64,000 nucleotides of DNA from Asticcacaulis sp. UBA2476 (GCA_002342035.1 DDPE01000090.1:124001-188000), one strand, 5' to 3'; numbered from the stretch's first letter, positions 43,045-51,852 are shown. Notes: generated by a model not told the origin, from the letters alone. A program made the numbers and translations.

Positions 43045-45246
43045 ATGAAAACGCGTGATAATTATGGAAAAAGCAGTTCGGACGATGAAGCGGGTCTGGA
43101 CCTTCGCGGGCTGATCGCTGACTTTCGGCGCTACTCGCTGCTGTTTGGCGTGGTGTTCTGTACCGCCTTTGTCCTGATCCTGTTTCCGCTGTTGTCGCAG
43201 ACGCCGAAATATGTAGCGTCATCTGCCGTGATGATCGATCCGCGCTCCGTCAATATCACCAATGCCAGTGAGCAGGTGCTGTCGGATTTGCCGCAGGATG
43301 CCGCCACTATCGATACCGAAGTCTCCCTGATCAAGTCATCGTCCCTGGCGGAGATGGCCATCCGGGAACTGGATCTGGATAAGGACCCGGAGTTCAACCC
43401 GTTCCTTAACCCGCGCAAGAAATATTTCGGTCTGGTGACCGAGCCTCAGCGCCCCGAAGCGGCCCTGACGCCGCTTGAAAAAAAGGCTCGCCAGCAGATC
43501 ATCACCAATATCGTGCTGGGTGGTCTGACTGTGCGCCGCGAAGGCACCACCCGCGTCATCAACATCAGCTATTCCAGCACCTCGCCGGAAAAGGCCATGC
43601 GGATTGCTGACGAATGGGCCAACTTCTATCTGGCTCAGCAAATGGAAGCGCGCTTTGAAGCGACCCGCAGTGCCTCTGGCTGGCTCGACTCGCGCCTTGA
43701 TGAGCTGCGCGGTCAAGTGGAATCTGCCGAGCGTGCAGTTCAGCAATATAAGATCGCCAATAACCTGATGAGCTCGACCGGCTCTACGCTGACCGAGCAG
43801 GAAATCTCCAGCCTCAATCAGCAACTGGCCGTGGTGCGTGTTGACGAAGCCGAAAGCGAAGCTCGTCTGGCCACCGCCCGCCGTCAGCTTGCCGCCGGTT
43901 CGACCGGTGAAGATGTCGGTGAAGCCCTGAATTCCGGCGTGGTTGCCAATCTGCGCTCGCAAAGCGCTGAGGTCAGCCGCCGCGTAGCCGAACTGGAAGC
44001 CCGTTACGGCCCGCTGCATCCTGAAATCATCAAGGCCAAGCGTGAAAAGGCCGATATCGACCAGCAGATCCGCAACGAAATCGCCCGTATTATCTCTAAC
44101 CTCGAAGCTCAGGTTCAGGTTCAGCGTCAACGCACCTCGTCTCTGGCTGGCAGCGTAGGCTCTGCCCGTGGTGTTCTGGCTGGCAACAACCGCGCTCAGG
44201 TTCGCCTGAACGAGCTTGAGCGCGATGCCCAGGCCGTTCGCAGCCTGTACGAATCCTATCTGGAGCGTTTCAAGGAAACCTCGTCGCAGGAAGGCATGGC
44301 CAAGTCCGACGCCCGTATCGTGGCTAAGGCTAAGCTGCCGATGGGGCCATCGTCGCCCAAGGTCTCCTTAAGCGTCGCATTGGCGCTGGTAGGGGCCTTT
44401 GGGGCCGGTGCCGCCGCTGTGCTGGGTCGTCGGGCCTTCGACAGCGTCCTGACCACCTCGACCGATGTTGAGCGTCATCTGCGCCAGCCTTATCTGGCCG
44501 GTCTGCCGGATCTGGCCTCGACGGTTGAAAAGGGTCATAAGCGCACAGATCCGGTCACCTATGTGACGGAGAAGCCCCTGTCGGTCTTTGCCGAAGGCTT
44601 CCGCAGCCTGAGAGCGTCCCTGCTCTATACCCGTGACGGCGAGCAGGCCCGTGTTATCGCCCTGACTTCCTGCCTGCCCGGCGAAGGTAAGACCACGGCG
44701 TCCATGTGTCTGGCTCAGATTGTCGCTATGGCGGGGCAGACGGTTGTGGTTGTCGACTGTGACCTGCGCCGTAAGTCGATCAACGCCTATGTTCAGGATC
44801 AGCCCGAAGCTGGTATTCTGGAAGTGCTGGACGGCTCGGCCACGCTTGATCAGGCCCTGACCGATGGTCCTGGCGGTAAGGTCAAGCTCCTGCCGGTCAA
44901 GCCGGAAAGCTATACCACCCGCGACGTATTTGGTGATCCGTCGATGGACGGCTTGATCGCTGAACTCAAAGAGCGCTTTGATGTAGTCATTATGGATACC
45001 GCTCCGGTGCTGCCGGTGGTTGATACCCGTATTCTGGTGCGTAAGGTCGATGCGGTGGTCATGCTGGTACACTGGCGCAAAACGCCGCGTGACGCTGCCC
45101 AGAAAGCCCTTGATCTGCTTATCAGTGCCGATGCGCCGATGGCCGGTGTGGCCCTGAGCCAGATCGACGTCAACCAGCAGGCCAAATACGCCTACGGCGA
45201 CTCCGGCTTCTACTATAAGGCCTATAAGGGATATTACACCGAGTAG
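43045..45246 (+). CDS. Wzc-type polysaccharide co-polymerase / BY-kinase, copy 2
   Basis: 733 residues and strongly similar along its length to copy 1. TM1 at LLFGVVFCTAFVLILFPLL, a coiled-coil periplasmic part (QVESAERAVQQYKIANNLMS), TM2 near 440-460, Walker A SCLPGEGKTT (about 545), Walker A' VVVVDCDLRR, Walker B VIMDTAPVLPVVD and a Tyr-rich tail YAYGDSGFYYKAYKGYY. It pairs with wza copy 2 upstream, so the locus holds two wza-wzc sets. Whether they make different polymers or chain lengths cannot be read from sequence. Confidence 0.93.
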   Translation: MKTRDNYGKSSSDDEAGLDLRGLIADFRRYSLLFGVVFCTAFVLILFPLLSQTPKYVASSAVMIDPRSVNITNASEQVLSDLPQDAATIDTEVSLIKSSSLAEMAIRELDLDKDPEFNPFLNPRKKYFGLVTEPQRPEAALTPLEKKARQQIITNIVLGGLTVRREGTTRVINISYSSTSPEKAMRIADEWANFYLAQQMEARFEATRSASGWLDSRLDELRGQVESAERAVQQYKIANNLMSSTGSTLTEQEISSLNQQLAVVRVDEAESEARLATARRQLAAGSTGEDVGEALNSGVVANLRSQSAEVSRRVAELEARYGPLHPEIIKAKREKADIDQQIRNEIARIISNLEAQVQVQRQRTSSLAGSVGSARGVLAGNNRAQVRLNELERDAQAVRSLYESYLERFKETSSQEGMAKSDARIVAKAKLPMGPSSPKVSLSVALALVGAFGAGAAAVLGRRAFDSVLTTSTDVERHLRQPYLAGLPDLASTVEKGHKRTDPVTYVTEKPLSVFAEGFRSLRASLLYTRDGEQARVIALTSCLPGEGKTTASMCLAQIVAMAGQTVVVVDCDLRRKSINAYVQDQPEAGILEVLDGSATLDQALTDGPGGKVKLLPVKPESYTTRDVFGDPSMDGLIAELKERFDVVIMDTAPVLPVVDTRILVRKVDAVVMLVHWRKTPRDAAQKALDLLISADAPMAGVALSQIDVNQQAKYAYGDSGFYYKAYKGYYTE

Positions 45247-45266
45247 GTCACCCGGATAAGTTAAAC

Positions 45267-45301
45267 AAAAAGCCCGCGATCATTATGGTCGCGGGCTTTT
45301 T
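45267..45301. terminator. Bidirectional terminator
   Basis: Stem GCCCGCGA (45272-45279) / TCGCGGGC (45289-45296) with A-run before and T-run after. It serves wzc copy 2 (plus, stop 45246) and wzc copy 3 (minus, stop 45308). Confidence 0.9.
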
Positions 45302-45307
45302 GTTTGT

Positions 45308-47470
45308 TCAGTACATTGAACTTTTCTTGAACAGCCGCTCATCCATCTGGGACAGGACGATGCCGATAACGGGTCCGCCGGTTTGTCTCAAACTGGACAG
45401 GGCCGCCTTAACCGCCCGCATCGGGGTCTTGGCCCAGCGCACCAGCATAATGGTTTGATCGGCGAATTTGGTGAGGATCTGAGTTTCAGCAATCGCCAGA
45501 ACCGGCGGCGTATCCAGAATGACAATATCATACTTGTGGCGCAGATAGGTGATGAAGCGGTCCATGATCGGGGCTTCGAACACGCCGGTCACATCACGAT
45601 CCTTGCGCGGCGCCAGCAGATAATCAACGCCGGTATCGTCGCTCAGGATAACATCTTCCAGATTGGCATCGCCTTGCAGCACTTCGATCAGGCCATTTTC
45701 GGCCCGCTTTCCCAGCGCGCGACTGAGGCCCGGACGGCGCAGATCGCATTCAACCACAATTACCGACTGACCGGACAGGGCCATGACCCTGGCCAGACAA
45801 ACCGAGGTGGTCGATTTGCCCTCCGAAGGTAGGGGCGAAGTGATGGCGATAATCCCGCCATGATCATTCGCCGTATAAAGCAGGGCGGTACGTAAGCTTC
45901 TCAGTCCCTCGGCAAAGGCAGAACCCGGATTCTGAATGACATAATCGGGCAGCGACAGGGGCGCATTTTTGGACGGGGATTTGACCTTAACGAGCGTCGC
46001 CAGATGCGGCAGCCCCAGCTTATAGCCGATATCACCGGGGGCGATGATGCCGGTTTCAAAAATCTGACGGGTGAACACACCGCCGACACCGGCGATGGTG
46101 CCCAGACCCAGCGCAATTATAAAGGCCATGACCAGATTGGGGGAACTGGGCGCCGACGGGGTACGGGCCAGTGAGATCAGACGGGCATGAATATTTTGCG
46201 CCGGATTGGCCGTAAGTGATTGTTTGTAAAGGTTAAGATAGTGTTCAAAAACCTCCTGAGCCGCGACCGCATCATTTTCAAGCTGGCTGAGGCCGGCGCT
46301 GGCGCTGTTGGCGGAGACCAGTTGGCCGGTGGCGGCCCCCAGACTGGACTGGGTCTGGCTGAGGCGGCGGCGGTCAACATCAACCTCGGCTTCGAGACTG
46401 GACAAAAGCCGGTCGCCTTCGATGCGGATTTGCTGGTCAATATCGGAAAGCTGATTCTGCGCGGCGATGACCTGCGGGTGTCGGGGGCCATAGGTGGTTT
46501 GCAGATCGGCAATCTGGCGCGTAATCTGGGCGCGTTTTAAGCGCAGGGTGGTCAGAACGCGTGAGCCGACCGGGCCCGCCATTTCGGCGCTGACGCCGGT
46601 ATTTTGCAATTGCTGGCGGGCGGTGGTGAGCTTAGCTTCCTGCTCGGCCAGATCGAGTTTGTTGCTGGCGACCTGCCGGTTCAGGGCTGAGATTTCGCTT
46701 TCGGTCAGGGTTGAGGTGCCAACGGTCATCAGGTTATTGGCGACCTTATAGTTGGCCAGAGCTTCTTCGCGGGCCAGCACTTCGCCGCGCAGTTTATCCA
46801 GACGCGCGGCCATACCGCTGCCGGCACTTTGCAGTTCGGCCTGATTTTGATCGATCTTCTGGGCGATATATTGCAGGCTCCATTCATTGGCGATATCTGC
46901 GGCCAGTTCGGGCGACGGCGATGAATAGTTCAGATAGACAATGCGGGTGGTTTCCTGGCGTTTGATCTTCAGGCCATACAATAGCGCACCGGCAATGGCG
47001 CGCCGTCTAAGGGCTGCTTTTTCCTCTGGCGTTTGGGCGGGTTGCGAGGGTTGCGCGCTGACCTCAGTCTTTTTTGCCGTTTTGGGATCAACCGGTGGCG
47101 GCGCAAAGGCCGGGTGCTGATCCAGTTTTAGCGACTCAACAACGCGCTCGGCCAGAGACACCTGTTGCAGCAAAACCAGTTCCGTATTGACCTGAAGCGA
47201 TTCCGGCGTGTCATCCTGACGCAATTGAACCAGTGCCAGGTTTTCGGGGGTAAGGGCCACATTGCGGGCATCGAGAGCTACGATCGCGGTCGCCGTAAAA
47301 AGCTTGGGGCGACTGCTGAGATAGAGATAGGTGAGCGCAAATACGCCCACAAACAGCGCTAAAAATATCCATATATAACGGCGATAATCAAAGCCGATGG
47401 ACCGCAGATCAAGGCGGATTTGCAAAATATCCTCGCGGTCCGCCGCGATATCGAAGGTTTCAGGCTTCAT
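45308..47470 (-). CDS. Wzc-like protein, copy 3, divergent and lacking the Tyr-rich tail
   Basis: 720 residues from ATG 47468-47470 (GGAAAAG upstream; a longer frame to 47533 is judged non-coding). Wzz domain with TM1 (YIWIFLALFVGVFALTYLYL), coiled coil, TM2 (LVMAFIIALGLGTIAGVGG), then Walker A SPLPSEGKSTT (about 548), Walker A' VIVVECDLRRP with Glu in place of the usual Asp, and Walker B VILDTPPVLAIAE. It ends KKSSMY with a single Tyr instead of the cluster in copies 1 and 2, so autophosphorylation control is probably altered. It is much less similar to copies 1 and 2 than they are to each other, and transcribed the other way. Confidence 0.88.
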   Translation of the reverse strand: MKPETFDIAADREDILQIRLDLRSIGFDYRRYIWIFLALFVGVFALTYLYLSSRPKLFTATAIVALDARNVALTPENLALVQLRQDDTPESLQVNTELVLLQQVSLAERVVESLKLDQHPAFAPPPVDPKTAKKTEVSAQPSQPAQTPEEKAALRRRAIAGALLYGLKIKRQETTRIVYLNYSSPSPELAADIANEWSLQYIAQKIDQNQAELQSAGSGMAARLDKLRGEVLAREEALANYKVANNLMTVGTSTLTESEISALNRQVASNKLDLAEQEAKLTTARQQLQNTGVSAEMAGPVGSRVLTTLRLKRAQITRQIADLQTTYGPRHPQVIAAQNQLSDIDQQIRIEGDRLLSSLEAEVDVDRRRLSQTQSSLGAATGQLVSANSASAGLSQLENDAVAAQEVFEHYLNLYKQSLTANPAQNIHARLISLARTPSAPSSPNLVMAFIIALGLGTIAGVGGVFTRQIFETGIIAPGDIGYKLGLPHLATLVKVKSPSKNAPLSLPDYVIQNPGSAFAEGLRSLRTALLYTANDHGGIIAITSPLPSEGKSTTSVCLARVMALSGQSVIVVECDLRRPGLSRALGKRAENGLIEVLQGDANLEDVILSDDTGVDYLLAPRKDRDVTGVFEAPIMDRFITYLRHKYDIVILDTPPVLAIAETQILTKFADQTIMLVRWAKTPMRAVKAALSSLRQTGGPVIGIVLSQMDERLFKKSSMY

Positions 47471-47577
47471 GTAAAATGCTTTTCCGCTGAAATATGAGCG
47501 CGTCAGATATAAAAGGCTGACCGGTGCCCGCACGCGGCCGTAGCCAGTCTATTTCAGGTATTATTTATGACCAGAAT

Positions 47578-47598
47578 GTTAACACATAATGTTAACAC
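47578..47598 (+). promoter_or_regulatory. Direct repeat GTTAACACATAAT-GTTAACAC
   Basis: Two copies of GTTAACAC 13 bases apart, about 110 bases upstream of wzc copy 3. The first copy with its flank is identical to 39439-39449. Candidate regulator site for EPS genes. Confidence 0.35.
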
Positions 47599-47637
47599 GT
47601 GCCTGTGACGCTTAACAAACGGATAAATATCGACGCT

Positions 47638-48675
47638 CTACAGCCAGGGGGTGATTCGGGCGGTTTCCGAGATCAGCCAGCGCGCACTCTCAACGGGGAA
47701 GTCCGTGACGGGGTGATCGCTTAAGGTGCGCAGCATCGTCCGGCGGCGCGGCATGTCCGCCAGCATTTCATCGGGTGCCAAGAGTAGCTGTTCGAGTTTA
47801 TCATCAGAAACCGGTAAAGTCAGGGCTTCGTCCGAGAACAGATCGCTGACCCCAAAGACAAGCGCCGAAAGACGTGCGGCAAATTGCGTGGTGTTGAAAA
47901 GCCCCTGAAGGCGGGCCTCCTGTTGCAGGGCCTTGATTTCTGCGGGCGTCATCTGGCGCAGAGCCGTCAGCAGATCCATAGCATAGCTGCCGCCCGGTTG
48001 ACGGTTGTAAATAGCTTTCACAAGGTTCATCGCCGAGATAAGCGCGATATACTTTGTGTTTGGGGTCGGAATACTGTTTGAGCCCAAATTAACCTTAACA
48101 GGATTGCTCATAAATCTGTCAACATGGCGGGGTGCGGGCGATCCGGGCTGCTGCAAGCGGTGGTGCAGATCGACCGAATGGGGGCCGGACGAATCAGTGA
48201 ACAGGTGCTGCTCACCCAGAAACATACGCCACCACAAACGGTGACATTCTGCCGGAACCGAAAAACCAGCGGCAACAAGCACTTCGCGGGCGCGGGAGAA
48301 GTCTTTTCTGACCACCAAAAGGTCCGCATCGACACTTTTTTTCGAAAAAAAGTCGCCGTAGAGAATTTTTTGTTGCAGCGGGCCCTTATAAAATACGTGG
48401 TGAATGCCCGCAAATTCTAGTGTCAGGTGAGTTTTGTGAACCAGGTGAAGGATGCGGGAATTGGTTAATGCGACCGTCTTGGTTTCACTTATGAAGTCTT
48501 TATAGTGCGGTGCATCATGCTCATAGGGGGGCAGGGTACGTGCAAAAAGCACGCCAAGCTTGTTTTTGCGGGCGTAATCAATTGATTTTTCACGATTTTC
48601 TTGTGGGCCGAGTGAGGGTTTTGGCGCGTGTCCGGGATCAAGCAGTTGGGCCAGATTCAGACACAGAAGGCTCAT
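47638..48675 (-). CDS. Nucleotidyltransferase-family protein of the lasso-peptide cluster
   Basis: 345 residues from ATG 48673-48675 (GAGG 8 nt upstream; a GTG at 48732 is possible). It has the pattern of the uncharacterised nucleotidyltransferase group (NTP_transf_5): HHVFYKGPLQQKILYGDFFS and SVDADLLVV, with KG, D-x-D and following basic residues at the usual spacing, and a His-rich HSVDLHHRL. Members are found in lasso-peptide loci that also encode an HPr-kinase-like enzyme; in the pseudomycoidin system the kinase and nucleotidyltransferase act in turn on the peptide C-terminus. Here it is divergent from the precursor gene, 164 bases away, which supports the same role. Confidence 0.78.
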   Translation of the reverse strand: MSLLCLNLAQLLDPGHAPKPSLGPQENREKSIDYARKNKLGVLFARTLPPYEHDAPHYKDFISETKTVALTNSRILHLVHKTHLTLEFAGIHHVFYKGPLQQKILYGDFFSKKSVDADLLVVRKDFSRAREVLVAAGFSVPAECHRLWWRMFLGEQHLFTDSSGPHSVDLHHRLQQPGSPAPRHVDRFMSNPVKVNLGSNSIPTPNTKYIALISAMNLVKAIYNRQPGGSYAMDLLTALRQMTPAEIKALQQEARLQGLFNTTQFAARLSALVFGVSDLFSDEALTLPVSDDKLEQLLLAPDEMLADMPRRRTMLRTLSDHPVTDFPVESARWLISETARITPWL

Positions 48676-48839
48676 GCGCCAGTCCTCATTGAAAAGAAAT
48701 GATAAAAACGGATGTAAAGTAGTTGGTGGCACTATACATCATTTATGTTGAGAAATCCTTATGCTTGACTTTAAGCACTCAATATGAGAGATTTTTCTCG
48801 TTATCCAAAGGGGTACGCCCCATATCGGAGATTATTGAA

Positions 48840-48986
48840 ATGACGCAAGTTAAGGCTGTTTACGAAGCCCCGACCGTTGCTAAGGTCGGCGACTTTGAAA
48901 CCACCACCCAGAACACGGGTACCGGTGGTACACTGGATGCCTCCTTCCCGGTTGGCACCCCGTTTGCGGATCTGACCTTCTCTTAA
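48840..48986 (+). CDS. Lasso-peptide precursor
   Basis: 48 residues from ATG 48840, with GGAG 9 nt upstream; a longer in-frame reading is rejected for lack of a ribosome site. Leader (1-24) has the Y-x2-P-x7-G-x-F-x3-T pattern recognised by the RRE protein: Tyr8, Pro11, Gly17, Phe19 and Thr23 at position -2. Cutting after Gln24 leaves a 24-residue core (25-48): NTGTGGTLD, then ASFPVGTPFADLTFS. Asp33 is then core position 9, giving a nine-residue macrolactam ring closed on the core N-terminus. Asn as first residue is unusual (Gly is the rule). The core ends in Ser, the residue phosphorylated by HPrK-like tailoring kinases in paeninodin-type systems. Confidence 0.85.
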   Translation: MTQVKAVYEAPTVAKVGDFETTTQNTGTGGTLDASFPVGTPFADLTFS

Positions 48987-49012
48987 GGCCGGGCCTGTGA
49001 GTAAAGAGTTCT

Positions 49013-49050
49013 AAAATGCCCGGCGGGTTTTATGTCGCCGGGCATTTTTT
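49013..49050 (+). terminator. Strong terminator between precursor and processing genes
   Basis: Perfect 11-13-bp stem AATGCCCGGCG / CGCCGGGCATT followed by TTTT, 27 bases after the precursor stop. Partial read-through would give much precursor and little enzyme, a common layout for RiPP loci. Confidence 0.9.
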
Positions 49051-49095
49051 ACATATATTATCTTAGTTTCAAAATTTTTAATCCGGAGTGGTTGC

Positions 49096-49380
49096 GTGGC
49101 GCTGGTGAATTCCTCAATCATTACGGCGTCGGGCGATGTGGTCGGCACGGAACTGGCCGGTGGGCTGGCTCTGCTGGATCTACGCACCGGCAGCTATTTT
49201 AATCTTAATCAGACCGGCGCCTATGTCTGGTCGCAGATCGAAGGCTCCGCCAAGACCATTGGCGATATCCTGGGCGCGATGACGCAGGCCTATGATGTCA
49301 GTGCCGACGTTCTGGAACAGGATTTGCAGACTTTGCTGACGCAATTGTCAGAACAGGGCCTGATTGCCGTCAGCGCGTAA
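49096..49380 (+). CDS. Lasso-peptide B1 protein (PqqD-like RRE)
   Basis: 94 residues from GTG 49096, with GGAG 7 nt upstream. PqqD-like winged helix: DVVGTELAGGLALLDLRTGSY read as ELAGGLALLDLRTGSYFNLN, GAYVWSQIEGS, and LTQLSEQGLIAV. It binds the leader through the Tyr-Pro motif and presents it to the B2 protease. It is separate from B2, the split-B architecture. Confidence 0.9.
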   Translation: MALVNSSIITASGDVVGTELAGGLALLDLRTGSYFNLNQTGAYVWSQIEGSAKTIGDILGAMTQAYDVSADVLEQDLQTLLTQLSEQGLIAVSA

Positions 49381-49421
49381 AGCGCTTAAGCGGCCGGTCC
49401 AAAACTTGGATACATAAAGCC

Positions 49422-49841
49422 ATGCAGACGGCTTGGAAAAATATCCTGTCGGGAACCAAATATTTCGCGCTGAACCTCTATTTCCGCGCCTATATCCTTG
49501 CCTTTGGGTATAAAAAAATAAGACAGCACATCCGTGAAATCGAGGGGCCGCCCGCCCCACCATGGGAAGCCCGCCGGGTCGGATGGTTTGTGTTTAAGAC
49601 CGCCAAACCCATTCCCGGCGCGACTTGCCTGTCACGGGCCATGACTGCGCAACATATCCTGAAACGCCATGGCTTTGGCTCATCCTTATGTGTCGGTGTG
49701 GCCCAGAGCGATAAAGAGGGCGATAAGGGGCTTTTGGCGCACGCCTGGGTCATGAGCGGCGATCAGGTCGTGGTTGGCAATGAATCGGGTGAGCTTGAGC
49801 GCTATAAGCTGCTGACCCGAATGGGCGCGCAGATCCCTTGA
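49422..49841 (+). CDS. Lasso-peptide B2 protease (transglutaminase-like)
   Basis: 139 residues. Cysteine protease of the transglutaminase-like lasso B2 family: Cys69 in PGATCLSRAMTAQHIL and His107 in LLAHAWVMSGDQVVVGN; the third catalytic residue is probably an Asp a few residues later. It removes the leader after Gln24 and so frees the core N-terminus for ring closure. Its stop overlaps the start of the cyclase gene (TTGA), so they are translated together. Confidence 0.93.
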   Translation: MQTAWKNILSGTKYFALNLYFRAYILAFGYKKIRQHIREIEGPPAPPWEARRVGWFVFKTAKPIPGATCLSRAMTAQHILKRHGFGSSLCVGVAQSDKEGDKGLLAHAWVMSGDQVVVGNESGELERYKLLTRMGAQIP

Positions 49842-51709
49842 GCGCAATTGCCGGTGTATTCCTGACGTCTGAGGCCTCAGCGCGTGATCTGGTGTTAACC
49901 ATGTTGCGGGCCATGCCTTACCGTGCGCCGGACGGAACCGAGGTCTGGGCAGAGGGTCGCTCTGCTCTGGGCATGGGCCTGATGCGCACCCTGCCCGAAG
50001 ACCCGGCTCAGGCGACCATTTTTGAAGGCGGTACTGTGCGCGCCGTGGTCGATGCCCGACTGGATAACCGTCCCCAATTGCTGGCCGCCCTCGGTATCAC
50101 GAACGAAAGCCTGTCCGAAGGGGCGCTGATATTGGCGGCATGGCGGCGGTGGGGTGAGAACTGCGTGCATCACTTCATCGGTGATTTTGCGCTCATTATA
50201 CATGAGACTGATACGCGGCGTGTGTTTGCCGCCCGCGACCATATGGGTGTTAAGCCGCTGTTTTACCGCGCCGACGGGGCCGGACTGGCCTTGGCCAGTG
50301 AGCCCAAGGTTCTGGCCGCACCGGGTGCGCCGTTTGCCGATCTGGCGCAGGCCGGTCTGATTGAGGCTGACGTGGCCGATTTCATGACCGGGCAACTGCC
50401 GCGCGATCATCGGGTGGTTTATGACGGCCTGTGGCGGGTGCCGCCGGGGCATATCTTAAGCGCCGGGCCTGATTTGGTGCCGACCTTGACATCCTATTGG
50501 CAGGCCGCCCCGGATGCGACGATCACCGACAAAAGCCCGCAGGCCTTACGGGCCTTGCTGACCGAGGCGGTGCGTTGCCGCCTGCGCTCCCCTCAGCCGG
50601 TGGCGGCCCTGCTCAGTGGCGGGCTGGATTCGACCTCGATCGCCTGTCTGGCCAGTCAGTTGCAACCCGATGCGCCGGTCGACAGCTTTTCCGTTGTGTT
50701 CGATAAGACGCCTCACTTGAGCGAGCGCGACTATATAGACGCCGGTATCGCCCACGCCCATTTCCGTCCGCGTCATGTGGCGATGGATGGTTACGCGCCG
50801 TTCGGTGATTTCGAGGCCCTTCTGGCGCTTGAGGGACGACTGTTTGGCGCACCGGGCCTGCGGATGACCAGTTCTCTGTTCCAGCGGGTCGGGGCTGAGA
50901 GCTTTCGCGTCGTCTTTGAAGGCCACGGCGGCGATGAAGTATTGTCGCACGGCTATGGCCGGTTCCACGAGCTGGCGCAGCGAGGGCGTTGGCGGGATCT
51001 GTGGGCGCAGACCCGTGCCTTTTCCGGCCTGTACGGTCAGGGGCGGCTGGGGCTGTTTGTCCTGCTGTTCATTCGCTATGGGCGTTTCAAGGGTTCGCAC
51101 TCTCTGCGACGTGTGGCCGGTTGGGTGCAAAAGCGCTGGCCCAAGGCTGATCGCGACGTTTTATTGACGCCGGAATTTCGCGCGCGCGCGGCGGCGGACC
51201 ACCGCCCTCAGCATCAGGATGAAGCATCGCAGCACACGGCCTTTCTGCAATCGCCGGGGCTGGCGTCCAGCCTTGAGGTGCTTGAGGCCGCCGCCGCCGG
51301 GGCCGGACTTGAGGCGCGCTTTCCGTTCTTCGATAAGCGGGTGGTCGAGTTTTGTCTGTCGCTGCCGTCTGAGGCCAAGCTCGATCAGGGCCATGTCCGC
51401 TTGATCCTGCGTCAGGCGATGGAGGGCGTTTTGCCCCCCAAAGTCCAGTGGCGGCGCAGCAAGTTCGATTTCGCGCCCCATATCGCGACCGGCCTTTTGA
51501 CCCATCATGATGGCCTGATGCGTGACGTGATCGACGATAACCGTGATAATGTGGCGGCCTTCGTTGACCTTGAACGGGTGAAAAAATCGCTCAATCGGTT
51601 ACGTAAGCGGGGAGCGAAGGTTTCGGCCTATGATTTGCAAGCGGTATGGCGAACCGTCGCCTTATCGCTCTGGCTGCGGCACAGCCAGGGTAAAACCCAT
51701 TCAAATTGA
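49838..51709 (+). CDS. Lasso-peptide cyclase (asparagine-synthetase-like)
   Basis: 623 residues from TTG 49838, overlapping the B2 stop. The N-terminal Ntn-glutaminase-like domain (1-210) begins MSAIAGVF; asparagine synthetases begin MCGI, so the catalytic Cys is replaced by Ser and ammonia release is not expected. Other domain marks are DARLDNRPQLL and ARDHMGVKPLFY. The synthetase domain has the ATP-pyrophosphatase loop LLSGGLDSTSIAC (PP-loop at 260-267), a GHGGDEVLSHGY motif and LEARFPFFDKRVVEFCL. It adenylates the side-chain acid of core Asp9 and closes the isopeptide ring. Confidence 0.94.
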   Translation: MSAIAGVFLTSEASARDLVLTMLRAMPYRAPDGTEVWAEGRSALGMGLMRTLPEDPAQATIFEGGTVRAVVDARLDNRPQLLAALGITNESLSEGALILAAWRRWGENCVHHFIGDFALIIHETDTRRVFAARDHMGVKPLFYRADGAGLALASEPKVLAAPGAPFADLAQAGLIEADVADFMTGQLPRDHRVVYDGLWRVPPGHILSAGPDLVPTLTSYWQAAPDATITDKSPQALRALLTEAVRCRLRSPQPVAALLSGGLDSTSIACLASQLQPDAPVDSFSVVFDKTPHLSERDYIDAGIAHAHFRPRHVAMDGYAPFGDFEALLALEGRLFGAPGLRMTSSLFQRVGAESFRVVFEGHGGDEVLSHGYGRFHELAQRGRWRDLWAQTRAFSGLYGQGRLGLFVLLFIRYGRFKGSHSLRRVAGWVQKRWPKADRDVLLTPEFRARAAADHRPQHQDEASQHTAFLQSPGLASSLEVLEAAAAGAGLEARFPFFDKRVVEFCLSLPSEAKLDQGHVRLILRQAMEGVLPPKVQWRRSKFDFAPHIATGLLTHHDGLMRDVIDDNRDNVAAFVDLERVKKSLNRLRKRGAKVSAYDLQAVWRTVALSLWLRHSQGKTHSN

Positions 51710-51852
51710 TACACAATTTGGTGGTGCCGTGGTCTGAGCCCGGCAGGAGTGGCGTTTTGTAAAATTTAATGCGTGCGCTCTTAGTTTTACGCAACGTCTT
51801 CGCAGAAAACCGCGCAACACTTTTCTGCACGTTGCTCAAGAAAGTTGTCTTG

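Noticed and set aside
48723..48839. Longer lasso precursor of 87 residues
   Set aside because: The upstream part has no ribosome site and does not look like a leader; GGAG before 48840 and the Tyr-Pro motif fix the start.
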